Shown: positions 25,285-34,620, counted from the stretch's first letter. The stretch is DNA of 64,000 bases from Rhodobacterales bacterium HKCCE2091 (GCA_015689685.1 WVSL01000001.1:235001-299000), one strand, 5' to 3'. The notes: a model not told the origin generated them from the sequence alone. Numbers and translations: made by a program.

Positions 25285-26559
25285 TCAGCAGCGCGGCTCG
25301 ATGCCGTTCTCGGCCGCGAAGGCTTCCGAATCCTCGGCGATCAGCGGGTCGATCACGCTGGCGTCGGATTCGATGAAGTCGCTCAGGGTGACCCACTGCT
25401 GTTCCGCGGCGTTCCACTCCTGCACGATGCCCATGCCGGCGCCGCCGTGGTCGGTGCAGGACACGGAGAACTCCGGCCCGATCCCTTCCATGCCCAGCTC
25501 GGCCATGCGCGCGTCGGTGATCTCCAGCGCCTCCATGCCGTCACGCACCATCGCGGGCGTGACCTGGGCGGTGCCGTGGATCTCCTGCGCGGTGCGGATC
25601 GCCTCGGCGGCTAGCATCGCGGCGTACATGCCCCGGGTATAGAGCACCGAGCCGAGGTTGTTGCCCTCGCCCGCGCCCAGCCCCGCGTCGAGCACGACGG
25701 TCTGGATCTCGTCGAACACCGGCAGGTCGCCGAGACGGGTCATGTTGAGCGCGCGGTAGCCGTTCGCACCCTCGCCCGCGGGCATCACGTCATGCTCCGC
25801 GCCGGCCCACCAGTTGCCGTAGAAGTGGTCCATCGGGAAACGGATGTTCACGGCCTCCTGCACGGCGACCTGGTTCATCACGCCCCAGCCCCACATGACC
25901 ACGTAATCCGGCCGCTCGCGGCGGATCTGAAGCCACTGGTTGCCCTGCTCCTGCCCCGGATGGTCGACCGGAAGCTGGATCAGGTTGAACCCGTACTGTT
26001 CCGACAGCAGTTCCAGCGTGCGGATCGGCTCCCGGCCATAGGCGGAGTTGTGGTAGAGCAGCGCGACGGTCTGGCCTTCGAGGCTGCCGCCGTTCTCCTC
26101 CAGGATGAAGTTCACGAACACGCTCGCCGCGTCCCAGTAGTTCGCCGGGTAGTTGAACACCCACTCGAACACGTCGCCGTTGGCGGCCGAGGTGCGGCCG
26201 TAACCCATCGTGTGCAGCGGGATGCCGTCGGCCGTGGCGCGCGGGATCAGCTGGTAGGTGATGCCGGTCGACAGCGGCTGGTACAGGAGCGAGCCCTGGC
26301 CCTTCGTGCTCTCGTAGCACTCCACGCCGCGCTCGGTGTCGTAGCCGGTCTCGCAGGTCACGATCTCGATCCGCTCGCCGCCGATCCCGCCGTCACGCTC
26401 GTTCAGAAGCGTGAAGTAGTCCTGGTACCCGTCCGAGAACGGGATCCCGCCCGCGGCGTAGGGCCCGGTCCGGTAGTGCAGGTCCGGGATCACCAGGTCC
26501 GCCAGCGCCGGCCCGGCGGCGATCATCCCCGCCGCGGCAATCGTTGCCAGAGTCTTCAT
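25285..26559 (-). CDS. ABC transporter periplasmic substrate-binding protein (LivK/Leu-Ile-Val type)
   Basis: 424 residues. The signal peptide MKTLATIAAAGMIAAGPALA is followed by the type I periplasmic-binding fold (Peripla_BP_6), with LPDLHYRTGPYAAGG-like opening, FTLLNERDGGIGGERIEIV, VALLYHNSAYGRE and YVVMWGWGVMNQ. No lipobox Cys is present, so it is a free periplasmic receptor. The C-terminal Cys in SVSCTDHGG and the final Cys may pair. GGGAGGAAGGCACCG precedes the ATG. Operon context points to an organic acid ligand; the pocket cannot be read by eye. Confidence 0.92.
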   Translation of the reverse strand: MKTLATIAAAGMIAAGPALADLVIPDLHYRTGPYAAGGIPFSDGYQDYFTLLNERDGGIGGERIEIVTCETGYDTERGVECYESTKGQGSLLYQPLSTGITYQLIPRATADGIPLHTMGYGRTSAANGDVFEWVFNYPANYWDAASVFVNFILEENGGSLEGQTVALLYHNSAYGREPIRTLELLSEQYGFNLIQLPVDHPGQEQGNQWLQIRRERPDYVVMWGWGVMNQVAVQEAVNIRFPMDHFYGNWWAGAEHDVMPAGEGANGYRALNMTRLGDLPVFDEIQTVVLDAGLGAGEGNNLGSVLYTRGMYAAMLAAEAIRTAQEIHGTAQVTPAMVRDGMEALEITDARMAELGMEGIGPEFSVSCTDHGGAGMGIVQEWNAAEQQWVTLSDFIESDASVIDPLIAEDSEAFAAENGIEPRC

Positions 26560-26615
26560 CGGTGCCTTCCTCCCTTGGTTTTGTCCGATGGTGTTCTTCG
26601 TCCGTATCGGGCCGT

Positions 26616-27692
26616 TCAGTGCGGGAACGGCCAGAGTCTCAGCTTCTCCTTCGCCAGCGCCCACAACCGCGCCAGCCCGTGGGGTTCCACGATCAGGAAG
26701 AACATGATCAGCCCGCCGACGATGACGAACTCGAAATGCCGCGCCAGCGCGCTGTCCCAGCCGAACGCGCCGGTCAGCACGTTGGTCAACAGGACCGGCA
26801 GCAGCACCATGAAGGCCGCGCCCGCGAAACTGCCGAAGATCGATCCAAGCCCGCCGATGATGACCATGAACAGCACCAGGAACGATTTCTGGATGCCGAA
26901 GGCCGTGCCGGGCTCCGCCGCGCCGAGGTAGACGGTGAAGAACAGCGCCCCCGCGATGCCGACGTAGAAGCTGCTGACGGCGAAGGCCGACAGCTTGGCC
27001 CGCAGCGGGTTCACCCCGATGATCTCGGCGGCGATGTCCATGTCCCGGATCGCCATCCACTGCCGCCCGACCGACCCCCGCGTCAGGTTCCGCGCGAGCC
27101 AGGCCAGCGCGAAGGCGAAGACGAGGCAGAACAGGTATTTCGCGCTCGGGTCCGCCGCCGGGCCGGTCACCGCCTGCCCGAACAGGCTCCGCTCCGGCGC
27201 GGAGATCTGGCCCGAGGCGGAGTAGTTGAAGAACCACGGCACCCGGTTGAAAAGCCAGATCAGGAAGAACTGCGCGGCCAGCGTCGCCACCGCCAGGTAG
27301 AACCCCTTGATCCTGAGCGACGGCAGCCCGAAGGCCACGCCCACGATGGCCGTCATTACCCCCGACAGGATCGTGATCGACACCATGTCGAGCCACGGGA
27401 ACGCGGTCATCAGCTTGTAGGAGGTATAGGCCCCCACCGCCATGAACCCGCCGGTGCCGAGCGACACCTGCCCGCAATAGCCCACGAGGATGTTCAGCCC
27501 GATCGCCGCGATGGCGTAGATCAGGAACGGCAGCAGGATCGCGTTCGACCAGTAGTCGTTGATGATGAACGGCAGAAGCCCGAAGCCCGCCGCGATGACG
27601 AAGTAGTAGCGCCAGCGGTCGAAGGCGATCGGAAAGGTCTGGCTGTCGGCGGCGTAGCTCGTCTTGAAGTCGCCCGCTTCGCGATAGAACAT
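26616..27692 (-). CDS. livM: Branched-chain/organic acid ABC transporter permease (LivM-like)
   Basis: 358 residues with about nine hydrophobic helices. LivM-type marks are NILVGYCGQVSLGTGGFMAVGAY near residue 75 and the EAA-like coupling loop AAEIIGVNPLRAKLSAFAVSSF. The N-terminus has a 25-residue soluble extension (MFYREAGDFKTSYAADSQTF). GGGAGGTAAGGGT precedes the ATG at 27692. It pairs with LivH to form the channel of the importer. Confidence 0.93.
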   Translation of the reverse strand: MFYREAGDFKTSYAADSQTFPIAFDRWRYYFVIAAGFGLLPFIINDYWSNAILLPFLIYAIAAIGLNILVGYCGQVSLGTGGFMAVGAYTSYKLMTAFPWLDMVSITILSGVMTAIVGVAFGLPSLRIKGFYLAVATLAAQFFLIWLFNRVPWFFNYSASGQISAPERSLFGQAVTGPAADPSAKYLFCLVFAFALAWLARNLTRGSVGRQWMAIRDMDIAAEIIGVNPLRAKLSAFAVSSFYVGIAGALFFTVYLGAAEPGTAFGIQKSFLVLFMVIIGGLGSIFGSFAGAAFMVLLPVLLTNVLTGAFGWDSALARHFEFVIVGGLIMFFLIVEPHGLARLWALAKEKLRLWPFPH

Positions 27693-27739
27693 ACCCTTAC
27701 CTCCCGATGACCGCCGGTTCGGCCGGCGCGCCCCTGTAG

Positions 27740-27757
27740 GGCGGGACAGGTCCCGCC
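27740..27757. other. Palindromic hairpin between livH and livM
   Basis: GGCGGGAC-AG-GTCCCGCC is a perfect 8-bp inverted repeat in the 80-base gap between the two permease genes. It may be an RNA-processing or stability hairpin; no T-run follows. Confidence 0.35.
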
Positions 27758-27772
27758 TCGCGGCATTCCGCG

Positions 27773-28759
27773 TCAAACACGTTCAATGATCCGCTCCCCG
27801 AACAGCCCCTGCGGCCGGAACACCAGGAACGCCAGCGCCAGGACGTAGGCGAACCAGTTCTCCGTCGCCCCGCCGATCAGCGGGCCGACCGCGAACTCGA
27901 ACAGCGCCTCGCCGACCCCGATGATGAGCCCGCCGACGATGGCGCCGGGGATCGAGGTGAAGCCGCCCAGCATCAGCACCGGCAGCGCCTTCAGCGCGAT
28001 CAGCGACAGCGAGAACTGAACGCCGGATTTCGACCCCCACATGATCCCCGCGACCAGCGCGACGATGCCCGCCAGCGACCAGACCAGCACCCAGACGTAG
28101 TTGAGCGAGATGCCCACAGACAGCGCGGCCTGGTGGTCGTCCGCCACCGCCCGCATCGCCCGGCCCTGCTTGGTGTATTGCGAGAAGGCGATCAGCACCG
28201 CGACGAGGATCGCCGCGATGATCGCCGCCGCGATGTCGAGGTTGTCGATGAAGAACCCGTAGCCGAAGGCGTTGAACGTGCCCTGGTCGATGGCGTCGTT
28301 GATCCCCTGCGGCAGGCCCACGTCGAGCGTCCGGATCTCGGACCCCCACATCAGGTCCGACACGCCTTCGAGGAAGTAGGCGAGCCCGATCGTGGCCATG
28401 AACAGGATGATCGGCTCCTGCCCGACGAGGTGCTTGAAGACCACCTTCTGCACCAGCCAGGCGAAACCCACCATGACGGCGACCGTCAGCAGGATCGCGA
28501 GGATCGCGGGTATCTCGAACCCGACCGTGGAGACATGCGCCCCGGTGATCGAGTTAATCAGGTGCGCGAACGGCACCCGCCCCTCCTGGATGCCCACGAG
28601 CGTCATCGCCGCGAACAGCGCCATCACGCCCTGCGCGTAGTTGAAGATGCCGCTGGCCTTGTAGATCAGCACGAAGCCCAGCGCGACGAGCGCGTACATG
28701 ACCCCGGTCATGAGCCCGTTGATCGAGACCTCGGCCGCGAAGAGGAGTTGGTCGGGCAT
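27773..28759 (-). CDS. livH: Branched-chain/organic acid ABC transporter permease (LivH-like)
   Basis: 328 residues with about eight transmembrane helices. The N-terminal SINGLMTGVMYALVALGFVLIYKA is diagnostic of LivH, as is the C-terminal LMLGGFTSIPGAIVGGLIIGVGEAL. GGGAGGCTGCCTG precedes the ATG at 28759. The 201-base gap before it, unusually long for this operon, carries three copies of an 11-base repeat. Confidence 0.93.
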   Translation of the reverse strand: MPDQLLFAAEVSINGLMTGVMYALVALGFVLIYKASGIFNYAQGVMALFAAMTLVGIQEGRVPFAHLINSITGAHVSTVGFEIPAILAILLTVAVMVGFAWLVQKVVFKHLVGQEPIILFMATIGLAYFLEGVSDLMWGSEIRTLDVGLPQGINDAIDQGTFNAFGYGFFIDNLDIAAAIIAAILVAVLIAFSQYTKQGRAMRAVADDHQAALSVGISLNYVWVLVWSLAGIVALVAGIMWGSKSGVQFSLSLIALKALPVLMLGGFTSIPGAIVGGLIIGVGEALFEFAVGPLIGGATENWFAYVLALAFLVFRPQGLFGERIIERV

Positions 28760-28850
28760 CAGGCAGCCTCCCTCTGAAGGACATGACGGGCGAAGTATCG
28801 GGCGAGGGGGGCACGAAGCTTAACGGCGACCGCGTGGGGCGCGGAAAGAT

Positions 28851-28894
28851 ACCCGGTTTCTACCCGGTTTCTACCTGCAAGGTACCCGGTTTCT
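28851..28894. repeat. 11-bp phased direct repeats upstream of livH
   Basis: ACCCGGTTTCT occurs at 28851-28861, 28862-28872 and 28884-28894, with a degenerate unit (ACCTGCAAGGT) filling 28873-28883, so all are in an 11-base register. On the coding strand of livH the unit reads AGAAACCGGGT. The array lies inside the operon between livG and livH. It is one helical turn per unit, as expected for a regulator binding one DNA face. Confidence 0.8.
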
Positions 28895-28960
28895 ACCCGC
28901 GTTAACGATTGGCCCGGCATCACCCGGCCTTTCCGAAATCGAACATGGCGGCGGGCGGCC

Positions 28961-29770
28961 CTAGTCATGGGAAACCCCCAGGTACGCGTCGATGACCTCC
29001 TGGTTGGCCCGCACCTCGTCCGGCACGCCGTCCCCGATCTTCTTGCCGTAGTCCATGACGACCACGCGGTCGGACAGGTCCATGACCACGCCCATGTCGT
29101 GCTCGATCAGCACGATGGTGGTGCCGAACTCGTCGTTCACGTCGAGGATGAACCGGCACATGTCCTCCTTCTCCTCGACGTTCATCCCCGCCATCGGCTC
29201 GTCGAGCAGCAGGATCTTCGGCTCCGCCACCAGCGCGCGGGCCAGTTCCACCCGTTTTTTAAGGCCGTATGGCAGCCGGCCGACGGGCGTCTTGCGGATC
29301 GACTGGATCTCCAGGAAGTCGATGACCTCCTCGGCCTTGGCCCGGTTCGCGACCTCCTCGCGCTCGGCCTTTCCCCACCAGATCGCCTGTTCCAGGAAGT
29401 TCGACTTCATGTGGTTCAGGCGGCCCGTCATGATGTTGTCGAGCACGCTCATCCCGTCGAACAGCGCGATGTTCTGGAACGTCCGCGCGATCCCCTGCCG
29501 GGCGATCTGGTAGGGCCGCATCGGCCGCCGCTTCTCGCCCCGGAACCAGACCTCGCCTTCCTGCGGGTGGTAGAAACCCGACATGACGTTGAGCATCGAG
29601 GACTTGCCCGCCCCGTTCGGCCCGATGATCGCCCGTATCTCCCCCTCCCGAACATCGAACGAGATGTCCTTGATGGCGATAACCCCGCCGAATCTAAGGG
29701 TAATATTCCGCATCTCCATGACGACACCACCGATGGTGCGGCCGTCTGCGGTGACCGTCTGATCCAGCAT
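28961..29770 (-). CDS. livG: Branched-chain/organic acid ABC transporter ATP-binding protein (LivG-like)
   Basis: 269 residues. Walker A GPNGAGKS (50-57), Walker B KILLLDEPMAGMN, and the LivG-type HPQEGEVWFRG and RTFQNIALFDGMSVLDNIM segments. The signature is LPYGLKKR rather than LSGGQ, a common LivG variation. The ATG at 29770 follows GGGAGGTCCTG; an upstream in-frame start lacks this. It lies 58 bases after the acyl-CoA synthetase gene. Confidence 0.93.
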   Translation of the reverse strand: MLDQTVTADGRTIGGVVMEMRNITLRFGGVIAIKDISFDVREGEIRAIIGPNGAGKSSMLNVMSGFYHPQEGEVWFRGEKRRPMRPYQIARQGIARTFQNIALFDGMSVLDNIMTGRLNHMKSNFLEQAIWWGKAEREEVANRAKAEEVIDFLEIQSIRKTPVGRLPYGLKKRVELARALVAEPKILLLDEPMAGMNVEEKEDMCRFILDVNDEFGTTIVLIEHDMGVVMDLSDRVVVMDYGKKIGDGVPDEVRANQEVIDAYLGVSHD

Positions 29771-29828
29771 CAGGACCTCCCTGCGGGATGGCGGGCGGGG
29801 CGAGGGCCGGAGGCCGAGCGTCGCGCGA

Positions 29829-31799
29829 TCATTCCGCCGCCTCCAGCGTCGGCGCGGCGGCATCCGCGACCGCCGCGTCCCGGATCTTCAGCGTCGCCCG
29901 GATCCGCCCCTTGCGCCCGTCCTCGTAGGTCACCTCGGTCTCGGTGTAGATCTCCGACGACCCGTCGTAGAGCGCGGTCACCAAGTCGGCGAACTTCTCC
30001 TCGATGATCCGCCGCCGCACTTTCTGCGTCCGCGTCAGCTCCCCGTCGTCGGCATCCAGCTGCTTGTGCAGGACGAGGAAGCGGTGGACCTGGCAGCCGG
30101 ACAGCATCTCGTCCTCGGCGACCGAGCGGTTCACCTCCTCGACGTGGTCCTGCATCATCTCCAGCACCCGCGGATGGCCCGCCAGTTCCTGGTAGGACGA
30201 ATAGGCGATGTTGTTCCGCTCGGCCCAGTTGCCGACCGCCGTCAGGTCGATGTTGAGGAACGCCGTGCAGTAGTCCCGCCCGTTGCCGAAGACCACGGCC
30301 TCCAGGATGTTCGGGAAGAACTTCAGCTTGTTTTCCACGTACTTGGGCGCGAACAGCGCACCGGACGCCATCTTGCCCACGTCCTTCGCCCGGTCGATGA
30401 TCCGCAGGTGCCCGGTCTCGGGCTCGATGAAGCCGGCGTCGCCCGTCGCCACCCAGTTCTCCGCGTCCTTGGTCGAGGCGGTGGATTCCGCGTTCTTGAA
30501 GTACTCCACGAACACGCCCGGGCTGCGGTAGTGGACCTCGCCGTTGTCGTCGATCCGGATCTCCACCCCCGGCGTCGGCGTGCCGACGGTATCCGGGCGC
30601 ACCTCGTTGTCCTTCTGCTGCGTGATGAACACGCTGGCCTCGGTCTGGCCGTAGAGCTGTTTCAGGTTGATCCCGAGCGAGCGGTAGAAATCGAAGATCT
30701 CAGGCCCGATCGCCTCGCCCGCGGTGTAGCCCACGCGCACCCGGCTGAACCCGAGCGTGTTCTTCAGCGGCCCGTAGACCAGCACCTCGCCAAGCCGATA
30801 TTTCAGCCGGTCCCACAGCCCCACGGGCTTGCCGTCGAGCAGCCGCGGTCCGACCCGCCGGGCGTGATCCATGAAGTGTCGGAACATCGCCTTCTTCAGC
30901 CGCCCCGCATCCTCCATCCGGATCATCACGTTGGTCAGCTGGTTTTCGAACACCCGCGGCGGCGCGAAGTAGTAGCTCGGCCCGATCTCGCGCAGGTCGG
31001 CCATCGTCGTATCGGCGCTTTCCGGGCAGTTCACGCAGAACCCGGTCCAGTAGGCCTGGCCGATGGAGAAGATGAAATCGCCGACCCAGGCCATCGGCAG
31101 GTAGGCCAGAACCTCCTCGGAGTCCCGCAGGTGGTCGAAATCGCTGGAATTCTTCGATGTCTCGATGATGTTGCGGTTCGACAGGACCACGCCCTTCGGC
31201 TTGCCGGTCGTGCCCGAGGTATACAGCATCACGCAGGTCGAATCGTAGTCCAGCGCGGCCTCGCGCCGGTCCAGTTCGGGCTTCAGCCGCTCCCGCGCCG
31301 CGCGGCCCTCGGCCATGATGTCCGACAGCGCGTGCAGCGTGGAATGGTCGTATTTCCGCAGGCCGCGCGGATCCTGGTAGATGATGTGCTCGATGCCCGC
31401 GGCGCTGTCCTGCACCTCGATCACCTTGTCGACCTGTTCCTGGTCGCCGGCGACGACGAACCGCGCGCCGCAGTGTTCAAGGACGTAGGCCATCTCGTCG
31501 GCAACGGCGTCCTGGTAGATCGGCACCGGCACGCCGCCGGCCTTCTGCGCCGCGACCATCGACCAGTAGAGCGCCGGGCGGTTGCGGCCGATCACCGCGA
31601 CGTGGTCGCCCGGTTTCAGGCCGAGCGACAGGAGGCCGAGCGCGATCGCCTCGATCTCGTCCGCGGCCTCGCGCCAGGACCAGCACTGCCAGATCCCGAA
31701 TTCCTTCTCGCGGTAGGCGGGTTTCGACCCGAACCGCGCCACGTTCCGCGCCAACAGCGCGGGGATGGACACGAGGTCCTTCTCCGACGTCGGATGCAC
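29829..31799 (-). CDS. AMP-dependent acyl-CoA synthetase, long-chain (FAA1/FadD15) type
   Basis: 656 residues, first gene of the operon. The ATP loop YTSGTTGKPKG (193-203), the GQTEASVFITQQ segment, and the GDAGFIEPETGHLRIIDRAKD hinge are complete. The C-terminal KYVENKLKFFPNILEAVVFG region is typical of long-chain-type synthetases. It would convert an imported carboxylic acid to its CoA thioester. The start is GTG at 31799 with GGGAGGAACAACCTG before it. The natural substrate cannot be inferred from sequence; branched or aromatic acids are possible given the transporter. Confidence 0.92.
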   Translation of the reverse strand: MHPTSEKDLVSIPALLARNVARFGSKPAYREKEFGIWQCWSWREAADEIEAIALGLLSLGLKPGDHVAVIGRNRPALYWSMVAAQKAGGVPVPIYQDAVADEMAYVLEHCGARFVVAGDQEQVDKVIEVQDSAAGIEHIIYQDPRGLRKYDHSTLHALSDIMAEGRAARERLKPELDRREAALDYDSTCVMLYTSGTTGKPKGVVLSNRNIIETSKNSSDFDHLRDSEEVLAYLPMAWVGDFIFSIGQAYWTGFCVNCPESADTTMADLREIGPSYYFAPPRVFENQLTNVMIRMEDAGRLKKAMFRHFMDHARRVGPRLLDGKPVGLWDRLKYRLGEVLVYGPLKNTLGFSRVRVGYTAGEAIGPEIFDFYRSLGINLKQLYGQTEASVFITQQKDNEVRPDTVGTPTPGVEIRIDDNGEVHYRSPGVFVEYFKNAESTASTKDAENWVATGDAGFIEPETGHLRIIDRAKDVGKMASGALFAPKYVENKLKFFPNILEAVVFGNGRDYCTAFLNIDLTAVGNWAERNNIAYSSYQELAGHPRVLEMMQDHVEEVNRSVAEDEMLSGCQVHRFLVLHKQLDADDGELTRTQKVRRRIIEEKFADLVTALYDGSSEIYTETEVTYEDGRKGRIRATLKIRDAAVADAAAPTLEAAE

Positions 31800-31996
31800 C
31801 AGGTTGTTCCTCCCTTGCCGGATCCTCCATCCGGCGGCCCCGTGCGGGACCTGACTGCGAAGCTCCCGCCCGAGTCTTGCCAGAGTTTTTCGGAAATCTA
31901 ACGAATCCTTTCAAGCGTCGCGGCAGCGTCCGCGCGGGCTTGACCGGGGCGGGCGGCTTTGCTGCCATGCCCTCCGGGAGGGAGGAGACCGCCCCC

Positions 31997-33922
31997 GTGC
32001 CGCACAGCACAAATCCGACGCTGGAGATGACGCAAGCCGGGCTGAACCTGATTCAGCAGGCCCTGTCGATCTACGACTCGAAGCTCCGGCTCCAGGTCTG
32101 GAACCGGCAGTTCCAGGTCATGTTCGATCTCGCCCCCCATCTCGTCCAGCGCGGCGCGGGTTTCGAGGAGACGATCCGGTTCCTCGTCGAGAACGGCGAA
32201 TACGGCGACGTGCTCGACCCCGAGGGCTTCGTCGCCGCGCGTGTGGAACAGGCCCGCGCGTTCGAGCCGCACTACATGGAGCGCCAGCGCGCCAACGGCC
32301 GGACGATCTCGGTCGAGGGCTCGCCGCTGCCCGAGGGCGGGTGGGTCACGGTCTATACCGACATCACCGAGATCAAGCGGCAGGAGGCGCTGCTCCGGAC
32401 CCGATCCGAGGTGCTGTCCGACCAGCTCCTGACCCGGGCGGAGGAACTGGCGCAGACCAACCGCGAGCTTGCCGCCACCATATCGCAACTGGAGGAAGCC
32501 AAGCGCGGTCTCGCGGAGATGGAGGCCCGGACCCGGCTGACGACCGAGATGATGCCGGCCCATATCGCCCATATCGACCGCGAGGGCCGGTACACCTACA
32601 CCAACCGCCGTCTCGCCGACGTGTTTCCCGGACGGCCCTCCGACATCGTCGGGCGGCGCTACGGAGAGATCGTGGGCGACGAGACCGCCCGCATCCTAGA
32701 CCCCCACCTCCAGGCCGCGCTGGCGGGGGAGCCGAGCGTGAAGGAATACACCGACGCGATGTCGACCCGGCGGATCCGCACCGCCTTCACCCCCGACAAG
32801 GGCCGGGACGGCACGGTCACCGGGGTCTACATCCTGTCGACCGACGTGACCGAGGAAGCACAGGCCCGCGCCGCGCTGAGCCAGACCCACAAGCGGGAAC
32901 TGGCGGCGCAACTGACCTCCGGCCTCGCCCATGACTTCGCCAACCTGCTGACCATCATCCTCGGTCTCCAGGGGCGGCTGGAACGGCTCGGCCTGCCGCC
33001 GGGGGCGATGGAACTGACCGAGGCGACGCGGGCCGCGGCGAAGCGCGGCGGCGTGCTGCTCGACAAGATCGCGGCCATCTCCGGCCCGCGCGAGATGCAT
33101 CCGGTGCCGACCGACCCCGTCGCCTTCTTCGACGCCTTCGCCCCGCTCGCCCGCGCGCCCCTGCCCGAGACCATCGCCCTGCGGTTCGAGATCGAGACCG
33201 CGCGGCCGAGCCTGATGCTGGATACCGGCGCGCTCCAGGACGCGCTTCTGAACCTCGTCCTGAACGCGCGCGATGCCATCGGAACGGGGCCGGGCGAGAT
33301 CGCCATTTCCGCGCGCGAGGTGCGGGACACCTGGCTGGAGATCACGGTGTCCGACACCGGGCCGGGCTTTTCGGAAAGCGCGCTCGCCTCGGCGCTGAAC
33401 CCGTTCTTCACCACCAAGGGCGCGGCGGGATCGGGGCTCGGCCTGTCGATGGTCTACGACCAGGCGCAGCTTGCCGGGGGGCAGGTGCGGCTCGCGAACG
33501 GGCCGGACGGCGCCATCGTGACCCTGCGCCTGCCGCTTCGGCCCGCCACCGGCGGGCCGGTCTCGGCGCTGGTGATGCTGGTGGAGGACGAACCCGAACT
33601 GCGCGCCGCGGCACGGCAAGCGCTGACCGGCCTCGGTCACCAGGTGCTGGAGGCCGAGAGCGCGGAGGAGGCGCTGGCCCTGTCCGACCTGCCCGGCATC
33701 GACTGGGTCATCACCGACATCAACCTCGCCGGGGAGATGTCGGGCGTGGCGCTGTGCGAGGTCCTGGCGACGCGGCCCGGCGCACCCGCGCTGGCGCTGA
33801 CCACGGCCCTGCCGCCGGCCGATCCGCTGAGGCAGCGGGCGGCGGCGCGCTGGCCGGTGCTGCCGAAACCGCTGGACCCGCGCGCGCTCGCCCCGCTCCT
33901 GTCCGGGCAGCGGGTCGCATGA
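31997..33922 (+). CDS. Hybrid sensor histidine kinase with two PAS domains and a receiver
   Basis: 641 residues from the GTG at 31997, chosen because GGGAGGGAGGAG precedes it; an ATG at 31967 is the alternative. Order: PAS_7 (about 8-130, LIQQALSIYDSKLRLQVWNRQF), a coiled coil (130-180), a second PAS (180-295), HisKA with His312 (SGLAHDFANLL), HATPase with N-box NLVLNARDAI and G-boxes DTGPGF and GSGLGLS, then a receiver with Asp574 (VITDIN). No transmembrane helix, so it senses a cytoplasmic cue. It overlaps the response regulator by ATGA and is divergent from the acid-uptake operon. Confidence 0.92.
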   Translation: MPHSTNPTLEMTQAGLNLIQQALSIYDSKLRLQVWNRQFQVMFDLAPHLVQRGAGFEETIRFLVENGEYGDVLDPEGFVAARVEQARAFEPHYMERQRANGRTISVEGSPLPEGGWVTVYTDITEIKRQEALLRTRSEVLSDQLLTRAEELAQTNRELAATISQLEEAKRGLAEMEARTRLTTEMMPAHIAHIDREGRYTYTNRRLADVFPGRPSDIVGRRYGEIVGDETARILDPHLQAALAGEPSVKEYTDAMSTRRIRTAFTPDKGRDGTVTGVYILSTDVTEEAQARAALSQTHKRELAAQLTSGLAHDFANLLTIILGLQGRLERLGLPPGAMELTEATRAAAKRGGVLLDKIAAISGPREMHPVPTDPVAFFDAFAPLARAPLPETIALRFEIETARPSLMLDTGALQDALLNLVLNARDAIGTGPGEIAISAREVRDTWLEITVSDTGPGFSESALASALNPFFTTKGAAGSGLGLSMVYDQAQLAGGQVRLANGPDGAIVTLRLPLRPATGGPVSALVMLVEDEPELRAAARQALTGLGHQVLEAESAEEALALSDLPGIDWVITDINLAGEMSGVALCEVLATRPGAPALALTTALPPADPLRQRAAARWPVLPKPLDPRALAPLLSGQRVA

Positions 33923-34620
33923 CCGAACCGCTGGTCACCATCCTCGACGACGAGCCCCAGATCCGCGCGATGCTGTCGGACGCGCTGGCCGAGGCCGGGT
34001 TCCGCACCGCCGCCTTCGCCCGCGCCACCGAGTTCGAGGCCGCGCTCAGGACCGCCGCGCCCGATGTCTGCCTCGTCGACCTGAGCCTGCCCGACCGCGA
34101 CGGGCTGGCGCTGGTGCACCGGCTGGCGCTGGAATCGGGCGCGGCGATCATCATCATCTCGGGCCGGGCCGAGGTGCAGGACCGCGTGACCGGGCTGGAG
34201 CTCGGCGCCGACGACTACATCATCAAGCCGTTCGACCCGGCCGAGGTCGTCGCCCGCATCCGTGCCCGCCTGCGCCAGCCGAAGGCGGGACGGCGAGGCG
34301 CGAGCGTGGCGGAGTTCGCGGGCTGGACCGCGCAACTGGATCGCTACGTCCTCGTCTCCGCCGATGGCGAGGAGGTGCCGATCAGCCATGCAGAGGGCGA
34401 GGTGCTGCGGATGTTCCTCGACGCGCCGAAGCGGCTGATCTCGCGCCAGCAGATGCAGGAAACGCTCGGCGGGTCGGCGGGCGAAAGCTTCGACCGGGCG
34501 ATGGACGTGCGGATTTCGCGGCTGCGGACGAAGCTGCGCGAGGATCCGAAGAACCCGCGGCTCATCAAGACGATCTACGGCGCGGGGTACATCTTTCTCG
34601 GCGACGTGGTGTGGCGCTGA
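33919..34620 (+). CDS. OmpR-type response regulator
   Basis: 233 residues. The receiver has acidic pocket Asp10/Asp11, phospho-acceptor Asp54 (CLVDLSLPD) and Lys103 (IIKPFD). The C-terminal winged helix is of the OmpR/PhoB type (SHAEGEVLRMFLDAPKRLISRQQ, DRAMDVRISRLRTKLRED, IKTIYGAGYIF). The ATG overlaps the kinase stop (ATGA), so the two are co-translated partners. The adjacent divergent transport operon is the obvious candidate target. Confidence 0.94.
   Translation: MTEPLVTILDDEPQIRAMLSDALAEAGFRTAAFARATEFEAALRTAAPDVCLVDLSLPDRDGLALVHRLALESGAAIIIISGRAEVQDRVTGLELGADDYIIKPFDPAEVVARIRARLRQPKAGRRGASVAEFAGWTAQLDRYVLVSADGEEVPISHAEGEVLRMFLDAPKRLISRQQMQETLGGSAGESFDRAMDVRISRLRTKLREDPKNPRLIKTIYGAGYIFLGDVVWR

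Noticed and set aside
25285..27477. A fused LivM-binding protein reading of 730 codons
   Set aside because: The frame runs through livM in the wrong frame. The binding protein has its own ribosome binding site and signal peptide at 26559.
28851..28894. CRISPR array or iteron origin
   Set aside because: The units are 11 bases, contiguous and without spacers, and no rep, cas or partition gene is present.
28759..28968. 69-codon frame with the repeated phrase RVETGYL across the livG-livH gap
   Set aside because: The peptide repeat only mirrors the 11-base DNA repeat. The frame ends at the livH start with no ribosome binding site of its own, and regulatory DNA is the simpler explanation.
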